From NCBI GenBank assembly GCA_030042915.1, contig JASHYS010000396.1, positions 1 to 6,072 of the forward strand: a stretch of 6,072 nt of DNA. Direction: 5' to 3'. The notes below the pieces were generated by a model, which did not search any database, was not told the origin of the DNA, and saw nothing but the letters and a program-made list of their open reading frames with translations. Shown piece after piece: positions 1 through 5,023 of the stretch. The position numbers were made by a program, and so were the translations under genes. This stretch comes from Acidobacteriaceae bacterium. Lineage in GTDB: Bacteria > Acidobacteriota > Terriglobia > Terriglobales > Acidobacteriaceae. How positions within the stretch are numbered: the first letter of the stretch is position 1; each line of letters opens with the position of its first letter.

Positions 1-1
1 C

Positions 2-253
2 TACAACTCCATGCTTCACGGCCGTCCAGCGCATGTCCAGGTCAAGCTCACCTATAAAAGCCGCGAGCTGATTCTCGACATGGGCGACGATGGCTGCGGC
101 TTCGACCCACGCCAGGTGGAAGGCGGAAACGGCCACCATTTCGGTCTCAAAGGCATGCGCGAACGAATCGAGCGCTCAGGCGGCAAGTTCCGCCTGGCCG
201 CGACTCCCGGCAAAGGCGTGCACATCGAAGTGCAGGTGCCGCGCTCGCGCTGA
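2..253 (+). CDS. Sensor histidine kinase, C-terminal ATPase domain (partial, NarL/HisKA_3 type)
   Basis: The gene is cut by the left edge; 83 codons and the TGA stop remain. Three ATP-binding elements of the GHKL fold are visible in order. The N box is N-S-M-L-H at the very start, with the usual Asn and His four residues apart. The G1 box reads DDGCGFD. The G2 region reads HFGLKGMRERIERSGG, followed by the closing strand of the fold. The GLxGMRERI form of the G2 region and the ending a few residues after it are typical of NarL/DegS-type kinases (HisKA_3 plus HATPase_c), which autophosphorylate a histidine and pass the phosphate to a LuxR-type response regulator. The sensor domain, the phospho-acceptor His and any partner regulator lie outside the window, so the signal is unknown. 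No response regulator gene follows on this side. Confidence 0.9.
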   Translation, partial: YNSMLHGRPAHVQVKLTYKSRELILDMGDDGCGFDPRQVEGGNGHHFGLKGMRERIERSGGKFRLAATPGKGVHIEVQVPRSR

Positions 254-323
254 AGCGTGAAGGACTGGACGGTTTCGCCGGGGTCGTCCTGAGGGTCGGG
301 CGGAATGGTCTGCAGAGCGACGC

Positions 324-335
324 ATGACCGGTCAT
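324..335. promoter_or_regulatory. Perfect 12-bp palindrome, candidate operator
   Basis: ATGACCGGTCAT reads the same on both strands. CGC at 321-323 and GCG at 337-339 extend the dyad if one base (A336) is bulged out. It lies 70 bp after the kinase stop. A second small dyad, GATTTGC-AAC-GCAATC with one unpaired T, follows at 343-358, and TGTCGACA is another 8-bp palindrome at 373-380. Such symmetry suits a dimeric DNA-binding protein, but no gene start lies directly downstream on either strand, so the role is unknown and chance is possible. Confidence 0.3.
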
Positions 336-397
336 AGCGAACGATTTGCAACGCAATCTGTTCGGTTTGATATGTCGACAGGCTAAGTACATCGATA

Positions 398-531
398 CCC
401 CCCTGGGGGGGCCCCCCCCCTTTTTTGGTGCTAAGTGACTTTTTTTGAGCGGCTTGTACCCCCGATGGCCCGCTCCAAGCCGCTGAAAACAGGCGGCTTG
501 GGAGCCAAGATCGTCGAACCAAATGGCTTAC
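398..531 (+). repeat. C-tract/T-tract hairpin element, copy A
   Basis: The element begins with C6-T-G7-C9 (398-420), then T6 (421-426), then CTAAG at 431. An imperfect inverted repeat follows: arm 431-456 and arm 476-501 match at about 19 of 26 positions around a 19-nt loop. The innermost 9 bp, GAGCGGCTTG-side against CAAGCCGCT, are perfect. The right arm contains CGGCTT at 494-499. A further copy of the right-arm end, TCGAACCAAATGGCTTAC, lies at 514-531 and matches copy B (653-670) at 16 of 18 bases. T-tract, CTAAG and CGGCTT keep nearly the same spacing as in copy B. The T-run precedes the hairpin, so this is not a standard terminator on the plus strand. Confidence 0.6.
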
Positions 532-576
532 GGGATCCTTTACTGGCGCGCGCAGTTCGTTATCTTTTCAGTTACT

Positions 577-670
577 CCCACCCCCCCATCCTTTTTTCAC
601 CTAAGCGGTTTGTTTTGAGCCAGTTGATCTTTGATCATTTTCTCCAGCCCGCTCGAAACAAACGGCTTAC
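577..670 (+). repeat. C-tract/T-tract hairpin element, copy B
   Basis: Same order of parts as copy A: CCCA plus C7 (577-587), CC then T6 (592-597), CTAAG at 601. The inverted repeat here is clearer: arm 601-620 (CTAAGCGGTTTGTTTTGAGC) pairs with arm 651-670 (GCTCGAAACAAACGGCTTAC) at 17 of 20 positions across a 30-nt loop. From the C of CTAAG to the C of CGGCTT is 62 nt here and 63 nt in copy A. Mismatches in the arms differ between the copies, which suggests diverged members of a dispersed intergenic repeat family rather than a recent duplication. The mechanism of spread is unknown; no transposase gene is in the window. Confidence 0.6.
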
Positions 671-712
671 TTCGTAAAGTGGTCGAAAAACATCAGTTAG
701 CGGCGAGAAACA

Positions 713-730
713 GCCAATAGCCAGTAACCA
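713..730. repeat. Degenerate tandem CCAGTA-type units, locus 1
   Basis: GCCAATAGCCAGTAACCA contains two to three imperfect 7-8 bp units related to GCCAGTA. Related units occur at 3834-3849 and 4618-4632 in this window, always in the same orientation. Short degenerate runs of this kind, in spacers, are an impression I have of Acidobacteriota genomes; that is recall, not a search. Confidence 0.4.
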
Positions 731-735
731 AAAGC

Positions 736-835
736 GGGCGGCCCGGAGAAATGCCGGTCTCGCCAACGGCGATCTCTGAACGGCAGTTCTTAGCTGCCGC
801 GCCCCGCACAGGCCGCCCATCCTGAGGTCTTTTTT
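736..835 (+). other. GC-rich multi-stem segment followed by T6, possible structured RNA
   Basis: GGGCGGCC (736-743) and GGCCGCCC (811-818) form a perfect 8-bp closing stem. Inside lie a perfect 6-bp hairpin, CGGCAG (781-786)/CTGCCG (794-799) with a 7-nt loop, and a second possible arm built from GAGA (746-749)/TCTC (773-776) with CGCC (761-764)/GGCG (768-771). This gives a plausible three-way junction. T6 follows at 830-835, eleven bases past the closing stem, which is too far for a textbook terminator. The segment could be a small RNA, a 3' end processing or terminator structure, or simply a GC-rich repeat. I cannot compute a fold here. Confidence 0.3.
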
Positions 836-912
836 GATCTTGTTTTAAGTCTAGAGATTTGCGGGAAATAATCTGCAAAGTTGGGGAAATTTTTATCTGC
901 TGTGGAATGAGT

Positions 913-942
913 GGGATGGGGCGGGGAAGGGGCGCAGTGGGG
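913..942 (+). other. Five-tract G-quadruplex motif
   Basis: G-tracts of 3, 4, 4, 4 and 4 (913-915, 918-921, 923-926, 929-932, 939-942) are separated by loops AT, C, AA and CGCAGT. This fits the usual G3+N1-7 four-tract rule with one tract to spare. It is on the plus strand, which is the template for leftward transcription leaving the gene that ends at 1065. The motif is read directly; folding in the cell and any effect on transcription are inference. Confidence 0.5.
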
Positions 943-1006
943 ACTTGACATCTTTAAGGACGTCGGCGAAGTCGAGGGCGAAGATCGGTGTTTTTTTCGA
1001 ACGGTT

Positions 1007-1026
1007 CAGAGGCCTGAAGGCCTCTG
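1007..1026 (-). terminator. Perfect 8-bp stem, 4-nt loop hairpin after the leftward operon
   Basis: CAGAGGCC (1007-1014), TGAA, GGCCTCTG (1019-1026) form a perfect, GC-rich hairpin 39 bp past the TGA/TAA-side end of the small secreted protein gene. In leftward RNA it is followed by an A-rich run (complement of T7 at 991-997), not a U-run, so it is not a canonical intrinsic terminator. It could stop RNA polymerase together with the G-rich template at 913-942, protect the 3' end of the mRNA, or belong to a dispersed repeat. Confidence 0.4.
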
Positions 1027-1064
1027 CTCCCTCCGCGGGACGGTCGCCGTGAGCTGGTAAGAAT

Positions 1065-1511
1065 TTACTTCGCTGAAAGGCTCTTCGCAATCGCGCGTGC
1101 CGTGGCCACATCGCCATTTTGGTAGTTGGCCTGCACCAGGCAGACATTGGCACCAAAGGTCCATGCACGATAGACCGACCCATCGACCGGACCATTGCCC
1201 TGGTCCGAGGCCTCGATCTGAAATCCCTGCGCGGTATCCTCGGTGAGGTTGACCTTAAGATAACCGGCGCTATAAAGCTTCATTTGGTACTGCTTCATGA
1301 CAGCCAGCGACTGCCCGGTTGGCGCCGCGATCGCCGCATCGCTTTTGCCATCAGGCGAATTGCCGCCGGTCTGCACGGTGTTGATCGTCCAGTTGCCGGG
1401 CACACTTGCCTGGCAAAGATGCCGCGCATCCAAAATGGTCTTCGTCCCCTGCCCCATCAACGCGGGCGCAAGTGCAAGGCATGCGACCATGGCAACCACG
1501 TTCAGGCGCAT
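1065..1511 (-). CDS. Small secreted protein of unknown function
   Basis: A 148-residue protein with a clear Sec signal peptide: MRLN, then a hydrophobic stretch to about residue 19, with cleavage likely near ALMGQG. The mature part has two cysteines, C33 and C124, that could form a disulfide. A central region around VPGNWTIN and the closing DVATARAIAKSL helix recall the small PsbP/DcrB-like fold, but this is a loose resemblance and I do not recognise the family. The frame is open for 24 more codons upstream, overlapping the EF-G-like gene, but the ATG at 1511 is chosen because GGAGGA sits 6 nt before it and it begins the signal peptide. The gap to the upstream GTPase stop is 52 nt on the same strand, so co-transcription is likely. 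Confidence 0.8.
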   Translation of the reverse strand: MRLNVVAMVACLALAPALMGQGTKTILDARHLCQASVPGNWTINTVQTGGNSPDGKSDAAIAAPTGQSLAVMKQYQMKLYSAGYLKVNLTEDTAQGFQIEASDQGNGPVDGSVYRAWTFGANVCLVQANYQNGDVATARAIAKSLSAK

Positions 1512-1517
1512 TCTTCG

Positions 1518-1523
1518 TCCTCC
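1518..1523 (-). promoter_or_regulatory. Shine-Dalgarno site of the small secreted protein
   Basis: The minus strand reads GGAGGA, six bases before the ATG at 1511-1509. It decides the start: the longer frame, beginning inside the preceding gene, has no comparable site and would hide the signal peptide. Confidence 0.75.
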
Positions 1524-1563
1524 ATCTTTCGCTTCAGACTGAGTCTTTTGGTTCGTTGAGGGC

Positions 1564-3675
1564 CTACTCTTCCTCTTCCTCAATGGGCCGCTTGGCGTTG
1601 GCGAGGATTTTTTCGGCGACCAGTTGCGGCACGACGTCGTAGTGATCCACTTCCATGCGGTAGCTCCCCTTTCCTTGCGTCATGGAGGTGAGCTGGGTGC
1701 CGTAGGTGAGCATCTCGGACATGGGAACTTCGGCGTTGATGACGGTGCTGCGGCCTCTGGAGTCCATGCCCTGCACGCGACCGCGTCGCGAGTTCAAATC
1801 GCCCATCAGGGTCCCGGCAAACTCGTCGGGCGCCTCGATGGCAACCTTCATAATGGGCTCGAGCAGACAGGGCTTGGCCTGCTCCATGGCCTTGCGGAAA
1901 GCGATGCGCCCGGCAGTCTTGAACGAGAGCTCGTTGGAATCGACCTCGTGATAGCTGCCGTCGTAGAGAATCACTTTGAAATCGACCACCGGATAGCCGG
2001 CAAGGAAGCCGCGCGCGGCCGACTCGATGATGCCCTTTTCGACGGCGGGGATGAAGTTGCGGGGAATGGCTCCGCCGAAGATGTCGTTGACAAACTCGAA
2101 GCCGCCGCCGCGCGGCATGGGCTCCATCTTGATTTTGCAGTCGCCGAACTGGCCGTGGCCGCCGGATTGCTTCTTATGGCGGCCCTGGGCGTCGGCCTTG
2201 CCGCGGATGGTTTCGCGATAGGGCACCTTGGGCGCTTTGAGCGTGACCTCGGCGTGATAGCGGCGCTTGAGGCGGCTCACGATGGCCTCGATGTGCGGCT
2301 GGCCGGCGCCGGCAATGAGAAATTCGTTGGTCTGCGGATCGCGGAAGAAGCGAATGAGCAGGTCTTCTTCCATCAATTTATGGATGGCGGGGGCGAGCTT
2401 GTCTTCGTCGGCGCGGCTCTTGGGCTCGATGGCATAGGTCATGGCGGGCTCGGGCATGGCAGCCAGCGCGATCTGGATATCGGAGCCTTTGACGCCCAGC
2501 GTGTCGCCTGTGAGAGTTTCGCGCAGCTTGGCGACGGCGCCCAGGTCGCCTGCGTGCAACTCGGGGACCTCGACGGCCTTGCGGCCCTGCATCACGCTCA
2601 GGTGCGAAAGCTTCTCAGAGCCGCGGCGCGTGTAATTCTCCAGCGTAGCGTCGTTCTTGATGATGCCGCTGATGACTTTGAAGGAACTGATTCTTCCCGC
2701 AAACGGATCGGACATGGTTTTAAAGACCTCGGCGGCGGTGGGACCGGAGTCGTCGACCTTGCGCGTGGGAGCGGGCGCTTCGGGAGCCGGAGCCGTGCCC
2801 GCAATGGGCGCGCGCTCGGCCGGAGATGGCGCGTAAGTTTTCAGGAAGTCGAGGAGATGATCGAGGGCCATGTTGGAAGAGCCGCTTGAAAACAGGACGG
2901 GAAAGATGCGGTCTTCGCGAATGGCTTCGTGGAGCGCGGAGCTGAGATGCTCAGGCGAAAGCGTGCCTTTGTCGAAGAATTCTTCCATCAGCTCGTCTTT
3001 GCCTTCGGCGACGAGCTCAACGAGAGCTTCGTGGCGGGCCTTGGCGTCGGCAGCGAGAGCGGCAGGAATTTCAGCCGAGACTTTGCCGCGGCCATCACCG
3101 TTGGGCGTGTAAGTGTAAGCCTCCGTGGTGACCAGATCGACCACGCCGTGAAAGCCCTGCGCATCGGAGATGGGCAGCTGGACGGGAACACAGTTGCGGC
3201 CCCAACGCTCGTGCAGATCGTCAACGAGCGCGCTCAAGCCGCCCTGGCCGCCGGCTTTGGGATGGTCCATCTGGTTGATGAGGACGATGCGGGGCAGGCT
3301 GGCCTCTTCAGCATAGCGCCAGACTCGCTCGGTAACGGGCTCCACGCCGTTCTGGGCGTTGATGACGACGATGGCGGATTCGACGGGAAAGAGGGCGGCG
3401 CGTGCTTCGTGCGTGAACATATGAAAGCCGGGTGTATCGACGAGGTTGATTTTGACGCCCTGCCACTCGGCAAAGGCGACGGCATTTTGCATGGTGATGC
3501 CGCGGGCCACTTCCTCTTCGTCGTAGGCGGTTGCAGCCGAGCCGTCTTCTACCCGGCCCTGCGTGGGAGTCATTTTGGCGGCATGCAGCAGAGCGGCTAT
3601 CAGCGTGGTTTTGCCGCTGTGTGCATGCCCCACTACAGCCACATTGCGGATCTCACTTCCCTGGTACGTTTTCAT
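1564..3675 (-). CDS. fusA: Elongation factor G-like translational GTPase (EF-G paralogue)
   Basis: At 703 residues this has full EF-G length and domain order. G domain: G1 GHAHSGKT (16-23), G2 RGITM (58-62), G3 DTPGF (80-84), G4 NQMD (134-137). An Ala/Pro-rich linker (about 283-305) precedes domain II. Domain IV carries KKQSGGHGQFGD (501-512) and the tip loop GSYHEVDS (573-580), whose His576 matches the decoding-site histidine of true EF-G. Domain V follows, and the tail ends in EEEEE. The G3 residue after DTPG is Phe, where EF-G and EF-Tu have the catalytic His, and G4 has Gln for Lys. These features and the HKKQSGG signature suggest the EF-G-like (EF-G II) branch, so a canonical fusA probably exists elsewhere; the symbol is family-level. 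AAGGAG stands 6 nt before the ATG. Possible roles are ribosome translocation or recycling, not provable here. Confidence 0.93.
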   Translation of the reverse strand: MKTYQGSEIRNVAVVGHAHSGKTTLIAALLHAAKMTPTQGRVEDGSAATAYDEEEVARGITMQNAVAFAEWQGVKINLVDTPGFHMFTHEARAALFPVESAIVVINAQNGVEPVTERVWRYAEEASLPRIVLINQMDHPKAGGQGGLSALVDDLHERWGRNCVPVQLPISDAQGFHGVVDLVTTEAYTYTPNGDGRGKVSAEIPAALAADAKARHEALVELVAEGKDELMEEFFDKGTLSPEHLSSALHEAIREDRIFPVLFSSGSSNMALDHLLDFLKTYAPSPAERAPIAGTAPAPEAPAPTRKVDDSGPTAAEVFKTMSDPFAGRISSFKVISGIIKNDATLENYTRRGSEKLSHLSVMQGRKAVEVPELHAGDLGAVAKLRETLTGDTLGVKGSDIQIALAAMPEPAMTYAIEPKSRADEDKLAPAIHKLMEEDLLIRFFRDPQTNEFLIAGAGQPHIEAIVSRLKRRYHAEVTLKAPKVPYRETIRGKADAQGRHKKQSGGHGQFGDCKIKMEPMPRGGGFEFVNDIFGGAIPRNFIPAVEKGIIESAARGFLAGYPVVDFKVILYDGSYHEVDSNELSFKTAGRIAFRKAMEQAKPCLLEPIMKVAIEAPDEFAGTLMGDLNSRRGRVQGMDSRGRSTVINAEVPMSEMLTYGTQLTSMTQGKGSYRMEVDHYDVVPQLVAEKILANAKRPIEEEEE

Positions 3676-3833
3676 CGCGTTCTCCTTGGCAAGGCTTGTG
3701 CCGGGCGGGATTTAACGGCGAAAATTGGGCTCCGGCGCGCGCCTTTTTCTCGAAAAACGGATGCTATCACAGCGAGAGTGTGAACGTCCTGTGACGGAGA
3801 ACAGGGATTAGGGAGCGAGGGAACGAGAGGGCA

Positions 3834-3849
3834 GCCGGCAACCAGTAGT
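3834..3849. repeat. Degenerate CCAGTAG-type units, locus 2
   Basis: GCCGGCAACCAGTAGT carries one exact CCAGTAG and a decayed neighbour. It follows a purine-rich run of AGGGA-like units (3801-3831). It lies upstream of the two-repeat protein gene, while locus 3 overlaps that gene's stop, so the gene is bracketed by related units in the same orientation. Confidence 0.35.
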
Positions 3850-3900
3850 TTAGGAGCGCGGATGTGGGGGAACGGAAAGGATGGTAGACTCGTGTGTTCT

Positions 3901-3907
3901 GGAGGAG
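3901..3907 (+). promoter_or_regulatory. Shine-Dalgarno site of the two-repeat secreted protein
   Basis: GGAGGAG lies 5 nt before the ATG at 3913. It selects this start over an in-frame ATG at 3862, which has no ribosome binding site and would bury the signal peptide behind 17 hydrophilic residues. Confidence 0.8.
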
Positions 3908-3912
3908 TTGGG

Positions 3913-4632
3913 ATGCGGAGTTTTTGGCGAGTTGCGGCAGTTTTTGCTTTCGTGATTGCGTTGCCTTACATGCGTGCGGCCGATTTGGGCGGCACGTGGA
4001 AGGGGTCTTTTGACTACCAGGGCGCCACGCAGACGCTGACGTTCCATTTGACGGTGACAGATGCGGCGCTGACGGGAACTGTGGAGGGCCTGCCCACTTC
4101 GCCGGCCGAAATCCACGACGGCAAGGTGGACGGCAACACTATTACCTTCTGGGTGAACACCGACTACCAGGGCCAAACCTACAAGCTGGTTTATACGGGG
4201 AAGCTATCGCCTGCAGGAGATGAGATTGCATTCAACTTCGGCACCGACGACGGATCGTGGAGCGCGCAGCTCACGGCGGAGCGGGGTGCTGCGCCTGCGG
4301 CAGCGGTTCCCGACGTGACGGGGACATGGAAAGGCGCATTCGATTTTCAAGGGAGCACCGTGGCACTGACTTTTCATCTGGCCAGCACGGCGGGCGCGGT
4401 AACCGGAACCGTGGAGGGACTGCCGACCACGCCTGCCGAAATCCATGACGGCAAAATCGCGGGCTCCACTGTTTCGTTCTGGCTGGAAACCGACTATCAA
4501 GGCCAGACCTACCGCCTCGACTACACCGGCAAAATCGCCGATTCCCAGATCGTGTTTTCGTTCGGGACGGACGACGGCAGCTGGAGCGCCGAGGTGACGG
4601 CGACAAAACAGGGGGTTGCCAGTAGCCAGTAG
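3913..4632 (+). CDS. Secreted protein with two tandem ~97-residue beta-rich repeats, function unknown
   Basis: The 239-residue product starts with a signal peptide (MRSFWR plus a hydrophobic core, probable cleavage after MRAA near residue 23). Two repeats follow, about 26-123 and 136-231, joined by an Ala/Pro-rich linker. By eye roughly two thirds of the residues are identical. Both contain GTWKG, LTFHL, GTVEGLP, PAEIHDGK, TDYQGQTY, YTGK and FGTDDGSWSA. The alternating polar/hydrophobic strands and the GTW start suggest a small beta-barrel, as in lipocalin-like secreted domains that I recall as common in Acidobacteriota and Planctomycetota; ligand and role are unknown. No catalytic motif is evident. 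The last residues, ASSQ, and the stop are encoded by a CCAGTAG-type repeat. The gene ends 10 bp from the stop of the converging DUF2784 gene. Confidence 0.88.
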   Translation: MRSFWRVAAVFAFVIALPYMRAADLGGTWKGSFDYQGATQTLTFHLTVTDAALTGTVEGLPTSPAEIHDGKVDGNTITFWVNTDYQGQTYKLVYTGKLSPAGDEIAFNFGTDDGSWSAQLTAERGAAPAAAVPDVTGTWKGAFDFQGSTVALTFHLASTAGAVTGTVEGLPTTPAEIHDGKIAGSTVSFWLETDYQGQTYRLDYTGKIADSQIVFSFGTDDGSWSAEVTATKQGVASSQ

Positions 4633-4634
4633 GG
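4618..4634. repeat. CCAGTAG tandem repeat overlapping a gene end, locus 3
   Basis: GCCAGTAGCCAGTAGGG holds two exact 7-bp units GCCAGTA. The second unit's TAG is the stop codon of the two-repeat protein, so the repeat codes for its last residues. It also fills most of the gap to the converging gene end at 4643. Confidence 0.5.
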
Positions 4635-4642
4635 AGCAGAAA

Positions 4643-5023
4643 TCAGGCGCGATCGGCGACGCGGCGCCGAAGCAGGAACGCGCGCAGGCGCCAGAGATAG
4701 ATGCCGAGATTGAAAACGCACACGGCGACTCCCATCAAAGTGACGAGCCAGGCAGGCAGGTTGGGGTACACGATGGCGTCGAGCGTGTGGAGCAGAAAGC
4801 TGCCCTGATATGCGGCCAGACCGGCTCGGGTTTCAAAGTATTGCTCGGCGAGCGTGAGCGGGCAGGGCCAGGGACCGGCTTCGGTGGCGATTCCCCAAAG
4901 CAGAGCCAGAATATGGAGTGCGCTCCACACCGGACGTCCGCGCGTGAAGAGCGCAGCGAAGATCACCAGCGCGATCCACAGCAAATGGAGGAGCAGGATG
5001 AGGATGGCGACAGTGGTCATCAT
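4643..5023 (-). CDS. DUF2784 family integral membrane protein
   Basis: A 126-residue membrane protein that matches the pattern I know for DUF2784, a family of about this length without an assigned function. Hydrophobic segments lie at about 5-25, 32-48 and 91-112, with a fourth weaker one around 70-85. Family-type motifs include LHLLW (12-16), ALHILALLWG (35-44), GPWPCPLTLAEQYFE (50-64) and YQGSFLLH with DAIVYPNLPAWL (72-93). The tail is basic (RRRVADR), as expected for a cytoplasmic end. The frame is open far upstream to 5221, but the ATG at 5023 (followed by a second ATG) gives the family length and puts the first membrane helix at the N-terminus; GAAGG 7 nt before it is a modest ribosome binding site. 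The gene is divergent from the GH8 gene and converges on the two-repeat protein gene. Confidence 0.88.
   Translation of the reverse strand: MMTTVAILILLLHLLWIALVIFAALFTRGRPVWSALHILALLWGIATEAGPWPCPLTLAEQYFETRAGLAAYQGSFLLHTLDAIVYPNLPAWLVTLMGVAVCVFNLGIYLWRLRAFLLRRRVADRA

Larger units (their letters stand above)
254..1064. other. Long intergenic region without a convincing gene
   Basis: About 810 bp separate the kinase stop from the stop of the leftward small secreted protein gene. Open frames exist on both strands, but none combines a ribosome binding site, a domain or a signal peptide. The stretch holds a 12-bp palindrome, two copies of a C-tract/hairpin element, degenerate CCAGTA units, a GC-rich inverted-repeat segment, a G-rich run and a strong hairpin, each listed separately. 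The part at 829-890 (T6, then TTGTTTTAAG, then TTTGC and GCAAA 12 nt apart) vaguely resembles the two hairpin elements and may be a decayed third copy, but the match is weak. Confidence 0.75.
3676..3912. promoter_or_regulatory. Divergent intergenic region between the EF-G-like and two-repeat protein genes
   Basis: This 237-bp spacer should hold promoters for both divergent genes. No clear -35/-10 pair is visible. On the plus strand TAGACT (3885-3890) might serve as a -10 for the two-repeat protein, without a matching -35. Next to the EF-G-like gene are a perfect 10-bp palindrome GGCGCGCGCC (3734-3743) and TTTTTCTCGAAAAA (3744-3757). TCACA at 3767-3771 faces TGTGA at 3779-3783, with a second TGTGA at 3790-3794. 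AAGGAG at 3687-3682 (minus) is the ribosome binding site of the EF-G-like gene. A purine-rich degenerate stretch fills 3797-3831. Confidence 0.45.

Noticed and set aside
261..290. AGGAC/GTCCT hairpin as kinase terminator
   Set aside because: Only 5 bp with a 20-nt loop and no T-run after it.
52..522. 156-codon open frame on the minus strand
   Set aside because: It overlaps the kinase end antisense and runs through the C/G homopolymer block; low-complexity Pro/Gly content, no domain.
435..677. 80-codon open frame on the plus strand across the hairpin elements
   Set aside because: It spans both repeat elements, has no ribosome binding site, and its codons are explained by the repeats.
398..730. 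CRISPR array
   Set aside because: The repeats are only two to three, imperfect, of unequal spacing and self-complementary over long arms; no regular spacers and no cas genes.
751..825. 24-codon ORF (ATG to TGA) with GGAG just upstream
   Set aside because: The GGAG is only 2 nt from the ATG, too close for normal initiation, and the ORF sits inside the inverted-repeat segment.
944..973. TTGACA at 945-950 as a -35 box
   Set aside because: No -10-like hexamer lies 16-18 bp downstream on the plus strand, and no plus-strand gene follows.
893..1195. 100-codon open frame on the minus strand
   Set aside because: It starts inside the small secreted protein gene in another frame and crosses the hairpin and G-rich run; no start signal.
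1065..1583. Longer version of the small secreted protein, starting inside the EF-G-like gene
   Set aside because: The upstream ATG lacks a ribosome binding site, and the extension would place 24 charged residues before a good signal peptide.
1624..2889. 421-codon open frame on the plus strand
   Set aside because: It lies wholly antisense to the well-supported EF-G-like gene. Its Gly/Ala/Asp/Leu-rich composition is what a high-GC gene gives on its complementary strand; no domain is recognisable.
2929..3783. 284-codon open frame on the plus strand
   Set aside because: Also antisense to the EF-G-like gene, with the same shadow composition and no ribosome binding site.
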